From: Sesamum alatum
Lineage: Eukaryota; Streptophyta; Magnoliopsida; Lamiales; Pedaliaceae
Direction: 5' to 3'
NCBI GenBank assembly: GCA_034509735.1
Contig: JACGWO010000013.1
Coordinates: forward strand, 10,436,136-10,500,135
Length of the DNA: 64,000 nt
The notes under the pieces were generated by a model that was not told where the DNA came from, searched no databases, and worked only from the letters and a program-made list of their open reading frames with translations. Numbering within the stretch: the stretch's first letter is position 1; the number at the start of each line of letters is the position of its first letter. Below are positions 54,965-64,000 of the stretch, piece after piece. Position numbers and translations under genes: made by a program.

Positions 54965-56000
54965 AGATAACTTATCAATCACAAATTTGAACAAAAGGTG
55001 TGAGGCTTTATATCGGAGAGAAAAAGTACTTTAGAATTGATAGATATGCTAATAAATTCAGACAATTGTTGTATCAAAAAGACATTTTACAATTTTGTGG
55101 CGGTTACCAAATTAATAGGGATATTGTATTGTATTTAGAGGCAATACAACACATCCCTGGAATTGATTTTGGTTCCATGGAAACCCCTGCTGAAATCAAA
55201 AACAAATTTTGATAGATAACAATGAAATACTGAGGCTAATGATTGGGATACAATATTCAAAATAGTGGATAGTGTTGTTGAAGAAACAGGGACACAAAAA
55301 TATGGAAAAATCGCATTTTTCGTCCCATATGTTAGGGCCTTTGTCAATTTAGTCCATTTTATTACGATTTTCTCACATTGCATCCCATAAGTTAAAAATT
55401 TTCTCAATTTTAGTCCTCACATGCATTTTTATTGCAATAAGCCATTAGCAGCCTCACGTGCATTTTTCTACATTTTTTGTTAATTATTGGATGAAAAACA
55501 CATGTGAGGATTAAAATTGAAAAAAATTTCAACTTATGAGATGAAATGTGAGAAAAACGTAACAAATGGAACTAAATTAGAAAAGGCCCTAACATATGGG
55601 ACCAAAAATACAAATTTTCCAAAAGATGTTTTTTAGGGTGATGAGAGTGGTGCCGTTGGGGATGGGGAGGGTGGTGTAGCGAGGGGTGGGAAGGATGAAG
55701 AGGGTGAAGCAATGAGGGTTGGGGTACGTGAAGAGGATAATACAGTGAGGGGTGGTGAGGATAACAGGAAGAGTATGTAATTGAGAATTATAGGACAAGT
55801 GGAGCTTGATAGTGACGGGTTAGTGATAGGGTGAATTTCATGATGTTGACTTAGAAAACATTGAAAATATTGTTGATGATGATGCTGACAATGGGTTGGG
55901 AAGTATGTAAGAATGCCTCATCTGAATCTAAAAATGCATCATATGACTGTAAGTATAACTTTTTTCGAACTTATGTGTAAGTATAAGCTGTAAATGAAAA
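54965..56000 (+). pseudogene. Decayed coding-like remnant, possibly MULE transposase N-terminus
   Basis: A short frame at 55000-55212 reads RLYIGEKKYFRIDRYANK and VLYLEAIQHIPGIDFGSME. After the fold-back MITE at 55301-55620, glycine/acid-rich text (DESGAVGDGEGG, then VDDDADNGLGSM) continues in varying frames. A conserved-looking block followed by an acidic stretch is reminiscent of the N-terminus of plant Mutator-like transposases. I do not see the catalytic domain, so this is weak. Confidence 0.3.
55301..55620. mobile_element. Fold-back MITE, about 320 bp
   Basis: Nearly the whole element is an imperfect palindrome. The left side GTCCCATATGTTAGGGCCTTTG is complementary to AGGCCCTAACATATGGGAC on the right, continuing through TTTCTCACATT.CATC.CATAAG and TTTTA.TCCTCACATG. 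Ends are GGAAAA / TTTTCC. Flanks AAAATAT and AAAAGAT may be a diverged target duplication. Confidence 0.75.
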
Positions 56001-56404
56001 CCAAATGTAAATCTTGTTTTTTCGGTGAAGAAAATGACTATTTCAGTGCCAATGTTGTAGAGTCTCTGCAAGAGTTTATATCTGTAAGATTTTTAAGTTG
56101 TTCATTTCGATAAGAATCGAAACTACCTGAAATTCTTATTCATTTCAGCTTGGAAGCCAACCCCTACACAGGGATTCCAAAGTCAGGAACATAATGTTGC
56201 ATGACTTCAAGAATAGGTAATCTCTTAATTTGCAAATCCTAATTTAGTTTAATTGTAATGATCTTTTTCTTTATGTGCAGGTTTCTCAACCACCTAGGCA
56301 TTTTATCACAATGTTCCAATGTTAGTCAAGTATCGGAAAATGAGTTTCAAGTGCCACTTTTAATAAAAGAATAAAAAAGATTTGACACGATGACAAATCT
56401 TTCA

Positions 56405-56675
56405 TTTCAGCTGCAATTCAAGCAACCAAGATAAAGAAACTAAGAATTTGAACATGCACATATATGAACTAGCTGTAATTTACTTTTTGTCAATAGTGGT
56501 TTTTTTACAATTACAAGCTTTGGTAATTTTTGGGATGTAAAGTGCATATGTGTGAATCTTTGGCTGGAGTTGTACATAACGTTACGTGTTCAGTTGCTTT
56601 TGAAAACAATGCAGGCCATATATTTTTGTTGTCAGTTAATGCACAAATTTCAATATTTCATATCATTGAAAAACC
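56405..56675. repeat. Tandem duplication, unit 1 (271 bp)
   Basis: It starts TTTCAGCTGCAATTCAAGCA and includes TTGGATGTAAAGTGCATAT-like and GTCAGTTAATGCACAAATTTC words, all repeated in unit 2. Confidence 0.88.
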
Positions 56676-57084
56676 TTTCAGCTGCAATTCAAGCAACCAA
56701 GAAAAAGAACGGCTAAAATGCATAAAATCCCCCTGTGTTTTGAAAAGTCGACAAAAAACCCTCTTGTGTTTCAGAAATAGGCGAAAACCCCCCTGTATTT
56801 TGTAAAATTAAACTCAATCGTCCCTCTCCGTTAAAGACCACTAACAGCATTAATTTTTTTGACAAATTGACCGTTATGCCCTTACTTATAATATATTATT
56901 ATTTATTTTTCTGACCGTTGGATCTTTATTGATTAGATCAAAACCGTTAGATCTAATCAATTAATATTGACCATTCGATCTTGAATTTATAAAACAAATC
57001 AACGGCATACATTTAATTAATTTAAAATATATATTATAAAAAGTAATATTATTTTTCTAAAATTTAAATTAAATTAAATTACCC

Positions 57085-57330
57085 CCACCCAACCCCACCC
57101 CAACCCCGCTTCCCTGCTGCCTTTCTACCGCCCACCGCCACCCTCCCGCGCACGCAACCACCGCCGGAGCGCCAGCCCTCCCCTCCGACCGACTCCTTAG
57201 AAGGGGGCGGCGCCGTCGACCCCCAAATCTGGGCGACGGCTATGTTGTTTTAGGCGACGGCGACGTCGCCCAGCCCAGATTTGGGCGACGTCTTCGTCGC
57301 CCAGAACACAGAAGGGGGCGACGGCGGTTT
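57085..57330. other. GC-rich captured-looking block inside the Mutator-like element
   Basis: About 245 bp rich in CCACCGCC and GGCGACG motifs lie in an otherwise AT-rich element. Words such as AAATCTGGGCGACG and CAGATTTGGGCGACG recur around a GGCGACGTCGCC palindrome. It may be a captured gene fragment, as in Pack-MULEs. I cannot name a source. Confidence 0.5.
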
Positions 57331-57439
57331 TTTCTCTTTTTTTTTTGTAATTTTTTTAGTTTTTAAATTTTTAATTTTAAAGTGAGAAAATTTTAGTTAG
57401 GATTTTAATTTAAGTTAAATTAAGAAAATTAAGTATTTA

Positions 57440-57700
57440 ATAGTTGTAAAATTTTAAAACAATAAAACACAAAAAATACATATTTTTTAATCTTAGTAAT
57501 TAAAAAAGTTAGAATCTAAATTAAATTAAAAAAATAAGTATTTAAATAGTTGTAAAATTTTAAAATAATAAAACACAAAAATTACATATTTTTTAATTTT
57601 AGTAATTAAAAATGTTAGGGTTTTAAATAGTTGTAAAATTTTAAAATAATCAAACACAAAAATTACATATTTTTTAATTTTAGTAATTAAAAATTACCAA
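57440..57700. repeat. Tandem repeat inside the Mutator-like element
   Basis: AGTTGTAAAATTTTAAAA starts at 57442, 57548 and 57629 (spacings 106 and 81), each followed by AAACACAAAAA.TACATATT and TTAGTAATTAAAAA. Confidence 0.85.
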
Positions 57701-58103
57701 AAAATTAATTATATTTTTTTTCTTATTTTTTTAAGTAAATATATTTTTTAAAAATTTAATTTTTTATATAGATGAAAATGCAAAAAAATAACTCGAAAAA
57801 AGTAAAAAGTGCCTAAAGTTAAATATATGCACATAATGAGGGCATTTTAGTAAAAGACACCCAAAATTGAGGTCAAAAGCAGCTACAAATCACCCAAAAT
57901 CGCATGAGACGAGCGTGTGGCACACCTTCCATCAATTATTAACGGAAGGGGTGTTTTTTGTTGTGTTTAACAAAACACGAGTGATTTTTTTGTCTATTTC
58001 CATATCACAGGGGAGTTTTTAGCTTTTTCAATAAAAACACAGGGGGGTAAATGGGAGTTTAGCCAAAAAGAAACCAAGAATTTGAACCTGCACATATGTG
58101 AAC

Positions 58104-58286
58104 AAGGGGAAATTCTGGCCCAGACCTGGTTCCGCCGAACCTAATCCAATCATATAGCAAGTGCAATAGACTTGCCATGCGATTGGTGTATAATTCAGAA
58201 AAAGTAACCAATCGTATAACAAGGGTATCATACTTGTTATATAATTGGTTTGATTCAGCCAAACTTGGTCTGGAGTAGAATTTCCG
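58104..58286. mobile_element. MITE (183 bp) with TGAAC target duplication
   Basis: It is flanked by TGAAC at 58099-58103 and 58287-58291. Removing it restores the sequence seen in duplication unit 1. It has imperfect inverted repeats: GGAAATTCTGGCCCAGACC on the left and GGAAATTCTACTCCAGACC inward from the right. Superfamily undetermined. Confidence 0.82.
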
Positions 58287-58495
58287 TGAACTAACTTTAA
58301 TTTACTGTTTGTCGACAGTGATTTTTTGACAATTGCAAACTTTGGCAATTTTTTGGATGTAAAGTGCATATATTTGAAACTTTGACAAGAGTTGTATATA
58401 AACGTTACATGTTCACTTGCTTTTGAAAATAATACAGTCAATTTATTTTTGCAGTCAGTTAATGCACAAATTTCAACATTTTATATTATTACAAA

Positions 58496-59049
58496 ATTGC
58501 ATATTACAATTACCAATTCAATGAGTTTATTTTCAAAGTCATTTTTATTTTTATTTTTTTGCACACATAATGCGTAAGCACCAATTTTCAATTTTATTTT
58601 AGAATCATTTTAGTGTCGGTCTTTAGATTTTATAGATGAAATAGCAAGAAAATAGCTTACAATTTCCTGTAAATTATGGGATCAAAAGTATAATTTTTTC
58701 AAATTTATTCTATCAATTTAATTATGAATAATCTGTAAATACCCCTCGAGAACACCTATAGTTAGAACTAAGAAGAACACACCTTGGTTTATAATGGTGA
58801 TCGATCCAGACCACCATAAACTCAAAATGTAGTAGTGACCTAACGCACCACAAACTATAAAAGAAAAATTACACAAACGAAATTTTTAATGGGACAAAAG
58901 TTATAACCCATCTAGATCCAATTACTCAAGTAAACACAATTAGAAACCCCTCCTTTCCAACCCAGCCTCAGGCCCTCGCCCCGAAAGCTGTCGCCAAACT
59001 ATTAAGAAACTTCCACAACCACAAGGGGATCATTATACAACGCCGGCTT
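58496..59049. other. Intergenic DNA, nothing recognised
   Basis: No frame or repeat boundary is supported. Confidence 0.4.
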
Positions 59050-60384
59050 TGTTAGAATAGGTGATTGGGAAATCAATTTGATTGGGCTAATGTAACCTAT
59101 GTCTAAACAATTTTAGTATTTTAATAAATTGTAATGAATAAGAAAGTGATATTTATTTTGCTTTATATTTTGCTTGTGTTCACTTACTGCTTTATATTAA
59201 TTGTTCACTGCACAAGTAAAGCCCACAGACCGAAAACACATTTCGGGAAACTGGAACTGCGCATTGGATGGTAGTTCATGAAATCAGTTTCTCCGAATCG
59301 GTCTAAAATACTCCAAGTCAATGAATCTCGAGATAGGGTATCAAGAATCCGTGTGAGACTTGCACTAAGCATTTGTAGTCGCATTTCATGAACAAGTGAC
59401 GAGGCTCGTCCATGCAATGTTAGTGGGTCAGCCAGCTAGTGGCTGCTGACTGAGGTGACTCGTGGGAACCGTCATATGGAAAATCTTGAGTAGGGTCAGT
59501 CAGGTATGACTTGTATTCCCGGTTCCAACAGTACGAAATGATCCTTGGACTTGAGAGATTACTAAGATCACCTACACACCATGCCTGTATCTTAGGTATG
59601 GCGAAAGGCTGTCAAGTCGAGTAACTCTGTAGTCATAAGCCCTATCTAGTGCAGTCAAGATGTGTAGCATGATAGTAGGTCCTAAGAGAAGATTCATCTC
59701 CTGTCAAAAGGGTGACAGTAATATCTCACTTTACTCTGAGACTCGTCCCTGATAAATTTGTGGCCACAGTAACTAAACAAATGGGTAGGACCCCTGTGAC
59801 GTTTAGTATGGACGAGGCAAGGCTTAGGTCGAGAATGGGTACCTACAATTCCATGCCCTAGACTCTAAGCAGTGAGATTGTAGGTGGAAGGATAAATGTA
59901 CTAAAGAGCCTAAATGTTCACATCATAAACATTCACCTAGTCTCTAGTGCCATAGACCGTTGCTAGACAGCCACCCATGGTGACAGACGAATTCCTGTCA
60001 TTAGATGGTTGGGAATTCGGCCAAGTTTAGCTGAGGGTGAACCTAAAGAGTCACACACAATCCGCACGCATCAAAAGCTATTTAATTTGGAATTAATTTA
60101 GAGAGCTTGAACGATTTAAATTAGATTTAAAACGGGGAACAATGCGAGTAGCGGTTTGAAGACAAAACTACAACCGGGTAGGTTCTTTTGTTGATGTCTT
60201 CGATTCTTATACCTATGGCCTCCATGATTTGCATGTTTTATTTAGTCATGAGATACATCAAATGCCCGGGAGGTTCAAGGGAACACTTGTTGAACGTGTT
60301 ATTTAAATTCGTATTTTAATTTGTATCGCGCTTCCGTATTCGCGCTCCTCCCGGGACGATCCACACACCTTCCCTAGGCTTTCA
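59050..60384 (+). repeat. Solo LTR of the Copia A/B family (1335 bp)
   Basis: Plus orientation. The start TGTTAGAATAGGTGA and the end CGCGCTCCTCCCGGGACGAT followed by CTTTCA match the inverted Copia A LTR ends. Flanks GGCTT (59045-59049) and GACTT (60385-60389) are a target duplication with one mismatch, and no internal element follows. It is about 900 bp shorter than the family LTR, with the missing part mainly in the palindrome ladder region. Two ladder hairpins remain, at 60082-60096 and 60115-60131. Confidence 0.87.
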
Positions 60385-61282
60385 GACTTTAGACCTGCCA
60401 ATAGAAAGGACAAGGCCCTATGCAGGCCCGGCCCAAAAAAGAAAATCAAATAAATTATAAATGTCCAGGCCCTACCCACCCAATTCAAGACCAAAAGGTA
60501 CTTTAATAGACCCATTTTTATTTATTTCTTTTGTCAGGCGACCCATACCCAGTGTTTTTCTTTTTCTTTTTTTTTTTTTTGTGTGTAATAAACCAAACTA
60601 AAATAAAGCCAAAATTTTATTGAGAGAAATCAAACTAATCTTCAGCATTTCTTAGATGAGAACACAAAGAAAAAGACAAGAAAGCTCTCAATTTCCTTGT
60701 GAATTGATTTTGAATTTTCGCAAGAATGATTTTGGATCGAATCCCACCTCTTGTTAAAATCTATTATTGCTATTACGTAGTTGAAAATGGAAATAGTTGG
60801 AACTTTTGGGTTTTACAATATTCTCGAGTTTGAATAAGGGAAAGGCGTCGTCGACTGTTGAGCTTGTGTCTGGGGTTATGGGTTGCAATTTTGATGATAT
60901 TATTGATTACTTGAATGAGATTGCTCTCACCATTCCCGACTCCTTTTCTATCGCAAGGGGGTGGAAGGGGTTATGCTAGCTACGGAGGGTAGGCAGTGCT
61001 TCAAGGGGCAAATCTGTGCGGGCCGCTTCAAGGGACGGATCTGTGCGGGGGTTGCAGGGGCGAAGGCGACCGAGGTGGTGCAAGTTTGGCACAATGTTTT
61101 AAAATTCAGCCCGAATCGGTCGGTCAGACCGATAAAACCATCACCAAATCCATAAAATGGTTGTCCAACCCATAAAACTAAAGTGGCCTCAAAACCACTC
61201 TACTTTTTTAAAACCGTTCGAACTACCGATTGAATTGGTGAACCGATCTCGAATTAAGTGAACCGATCAGTTCATGAACTTT
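60385..61282. other. Intergenic DNA
   Basis: No supported gene. A short frame at 60797-60979 (GCNFDDIIDYLNEIALTIPDS) is not recognised. A 27-bp near-duplicate (GCTTCAAGGG... ATCTGTGCGGG) lies at about 60999-61050. Confidence 0.35.
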
Positions 61283-61320
61283 TCTAAACTAATAAGGTGC
61301 ACGCGCGTTGCGTGTTTGTC
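61283..61320. repeat. Helitron-like terminus
   Basis: TCTAAACTAATAAGG followed by GTGCACGCGCGTTGCGTG resembles the terminal region of plant Helitrons (CGTGCGTTGCACG motif). The preceding base is T rather than the expected A, so the exact end is uncertain. Confidence 0.35.
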
Positions 61321-63887
61321 AATTAAAATTTATTTTATGTTTTATAAATTTCTTAAAATATCATTATAAAAATTATACGTATATTATAAATTTTGAATTA
61401 TTTTGAAAAATATAATTAATAACAATTATTTGTTATGTACTAATATAATAATTGTTATATGTCTTATAATAATTACAACTATTAAGATTTTTTATGAAAT
61501 GTTCTTAATGAATATATAATTTCATTGGATTTTTTGTGAGTTTTGTTGATTTTATTTCTGAGTTTTTTCTCTTCACTTTTGTTTGTTTCCGTCTCATTAA
61601 GTTACCCGTTTTCGTGCAATTATTAAAAAATATAGTTCTAATTTTGATATTTCTATGAAAAGTTTGGAAAAACCAAATATTTTTTATTGTGTCGGTTGTA
61701 GTAAATTATATACATTTTGCTACCAAATTTATTATCTTTTTTTGGGTCATTTAATATGTTGGGTGTTTGTTTATCTCTTAGTGGCTAAATTCATGTTATA
61801 GTTTACATATTTGAAGGCAATTTAATAACTTAATAAACCAAACATTGATATTCTCTTAATCTCAACAATATCAAGTATTGATCATTAAAATACATAAGAA
61901 TTTTTGTCTCTTATACTTGACTTTACTTCAATTTTGACTCAAATCAAATTCATTTTTATAAGTTCTTTTAAGATCAAACTAAACTATTTTTAAAACTTGA
62001 ACACTCAGTTCTCAATTCTTCTATTATATATTTTTATTATTTTAATATGGAAACTCTTGTAAGAAAATCATGAAACTTAAATATGCAAACTTTTTGTAGT
62101 ACTTTTCCTTTATGAAATATCTAATCAAGTATGCTATCAATAAAAGATATAACTAATCATGCATGTGAACCCAAGTACCAATTGTATATCTTACTAATAT
62201 TTCCAAAAATGACAACTATTCTTTTCTTTCATTTCAACGTTCTGTGGAAGTACGCTAGAATTTTGCTTAACAAAAATTTGCTTCTTACTATCATAATTTT
62301 AAGTGGTTGATTTGATTTTGTTTCAACAATAACATCATTTTGTCATATATTATTTACTTAAACATATAAAAGAAATCAAAACTTTTAGAAGCATATTTTA
62401 TTTGTAATTGCATAAACTCCAAAACTTGTATTTTTTCTATTGTAGTTCGATATATTTTTAAGTAATTAATTGTCAAAAAAATTCTTAATTAACCCTTTAA
62501 ACTATATACCAAATAACATATATTTTTTAAAGAAAATCTCTAAGTTCATTTATCATATTTAATTAAAATAAACATCTAGTACTTAATAAGTAATCTTTTC
62601 ATAACTATATAATGAGAATTAGAAAATAAAGATTACTTGAATTATGTAAAATATACCAAGTCATAACTTATGTGTACTCATCATGAAAATATTATATTTT
62701 ATAGGTTAAATTAAAAATTAAAAGGTGTGTTTATGATTGTTTATATACTTTACTTTTTTTTTTTAAATAAAACACTAATTTTGATATTAATAATTTTTTC
62801 GGGCAATTCAATACATCCTTTTGGAGAGGCTTTAGCTTAATAATTATTAATTAGTTATTTCTTTACAAGAAAATTAGTTTGCAAAATAAAGAAAGGGAAT
62901 ACGTATTATTGGTAAGTTGTAGTTCATTTAATTTTTAACAGGTGTCAAATAAATCATTACTCTTATATCATTGTTAATAACTTATTAAATGACCTGATTA
63001 ACGATTATTTTATGTTACAATCCTATTAGTAACTGCATTAAGAAAACTTTAATGTGTAATACAAAAAATTCTAAAGGACTTATTGAACCATTCATACTTT
63101 TTAACTACTATAGACAATATTTATATATGGTTATGTGCCTATTTTTCTTTATTTTCTTTAGGAAACAAGTATATGTGGTAATGGTTTAGGATTGTAAGCA
63201 TTTACACATTAAGATAACTTTTTACAATGAGCAATTTTTATAGTAATATTGTTGAAAAGATTAAATTTTATACACTGACACTTTGTTCGTGTTATATCAT
63301 AGATGAATAAACAATCATATAACACGCAATAATCACACCTCAAATATTCAAATAACCTTTAAGCCTCGTTCTACAAAAAAAAAAAAAACTTTACTTTATA
63401 GTATAAGGGATTTGATTTATTCCCATTTGTCTCTTAACTTGTTTTACTCTTCAAAATGTTTGTTTTACATGACAATTTATTCAGTTGACCTTCATTTGTC
63501 TTTAACTAGTTTTAACATGACAAGTAATCTAATTAATTATCATTTATATTTGTTTTATGAATCTATGTCAGGAAATTTCTAGATTTATTAATTCTTTCAA
63601 TATTTGTGAATTTTCATAGTCATTTTGTATTATACCATAAGGGTATATATTTTTTTATCTAATAAGTAATTATTATGAATATAATATAAAAAATTAATAA
63701 ATTAATATAATATGAAAAGTAATTAATAAGAGTAAATTAATATAATATGAAAGTAAATAAATGTAACGTGAAAGCAATTAATAGAAATTAATATGTATAT
63801 TATTTTACATTTTTATCCTTAGTAAAATAATATTAGAGGGTTAATTTAGTCGGATCAAGAAATGAAAGAAACTTTTCACCACATTCA
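61321..63887. other. AT-rich intergenic DNA, nothing recognised
   Basis: About 75-80 percent A+T by impression, with no frames of interest. It may be the interior of a decayed Helitron. Confidence 0.4.
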
Positions 63888-63948
63888 TACTTATATATAT
63901 ATATATATATAGATAGATAGACTAGTAATGAATACGTGCGTTGCACGT
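63888..63948. repeat. AT microsatellite and Helitron-like terminus
   Basis: (TA)n and GATA repeats at 63888-63920 are followed by CTAG (63922-63925) and a perfect stem ACGTGC/GCACGT (63934-63948, loop GTT). On the minus strand this is the order hairpin, 8 nt, CTAG/T, i.e. a Helitron 3' end whose body would extend right beyond the window. Its similarity to 61283 also allows a 5'-end reading. Confidence 0.4.
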
Positions 63949-64000
63949 GAATCATATTATTTAATTAAAATAATAGTTTAATTTTAAAATTTAATAATTA

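Larger units (their letters stand above)
56711..58064. mobile_element. Non-autonomous Mutator-like element (1354 bp)
   Basis: Long terminal inverted repeats begin GGCTAAAATGCATAAAATCC on the left and GGCTAAACTCCCATTTACCC inward from the right end. The match continues for about 120 bp (CCCCCTGTGTTTT, CCGTTAA). A 9-bp target duplication AAAAAGAA(C/A) lies at 56702-56710 and 58065-58073. No transposase is present. The interior has a GC-rich block (57085-57330) and AT-rich tandem repeats (57440-57700). Confidence 0.87.
56676..58495. repeat. Tandem duplication, unit 2, interrupted by two transposons
   Basis: It starts with the same TTTCAGCTGCAATTCAAGCA at about 56677. Subtracting the insertions at 56711-58064 and 58104-58286 with their target duplications leaves about 269 bp, aligning with unit 1 from end to end. 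Confidence 0.87.

Noticed and set aside
60797..60979. 60-codon frame with FDDIIDYLNE
   Set aside because: Too short, with no recognised domain or gene context; could be chance.

Overview
This window is a repeat-rich, AT-rich stretch of a flowering-plant nuclear genome, probably a eudicot. I base that on plant-type Copia and Ty3/gypsy retrotransposons primed by initiator-Met tRNA, a CACTA (En/Spm) transposon carrying plant TNP2 and Transposase_24 genes, Mutator-type MITEs, Helitron-like ends and plant intron/exon signals. I see no intact host gene, tRNA or rRNA. Every recognisable coding sequence belongs to a transposable element, and every one is broken. All coordinates and comparisons were made by eye.

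Region 1 (1-9561), minus strand. An LTR retrotransposon (LTR 2099-3290, ends TGTCAC/GTGACA) seems to have inserted into an older Copia element ('Copia A'). Copia A keeps a decayed gag-pol remnant, a long leader, a primer-binding site and a 2.2-kb LTR (7332-9561). Region 2 (9562-about 13500), plus strand, is the 3' part of a Ty3/gypsy element of probable Tat lineage. It has an RNase H relic, two minisatellites and a polypurine tract.

Region 3 (14149-40344) is a three-level nest resolved by target-site duplications. Copia C (14154-40339, TSD GGGAT) is split in its 3' LTR by a CACTA element (14487-34446, TSD TCA). The CACTA transposase gene is in turn split by Copia B (17832-27773, TSD GTAGA). 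The order C, then CACTA, then B fits the decay: the two Copia B LTRs differ by only about 1.2 percent. Copia B is nevertheless dead, because it lacks about 110-130 residues of reverse transcriptase.

Region 4 (40345-64000) is AT-rich intergenic DNA. It holds a candidate Helitron, several MITEs with clear TSDs, an orphan CACTA TNP1 exon, a probable gypsy LTR remnant, a 271-bp tandem duplication later hit by two transposons, a solo LTR of the Copia A/B family, and two Helitron-like termini.

The most unusual signal is in the LTRs of the Copia A/B family. The U3 region around the TATA box is a ladder of many perfect short palindromes, with arms of 5-11 bp and mostly a 3-nt loop reading CCA, CTA or CAA. 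The arm sequences differ between subfamilies but the architecture is kept. The same family also has a GC-rich block of strong hairpins in its leader.
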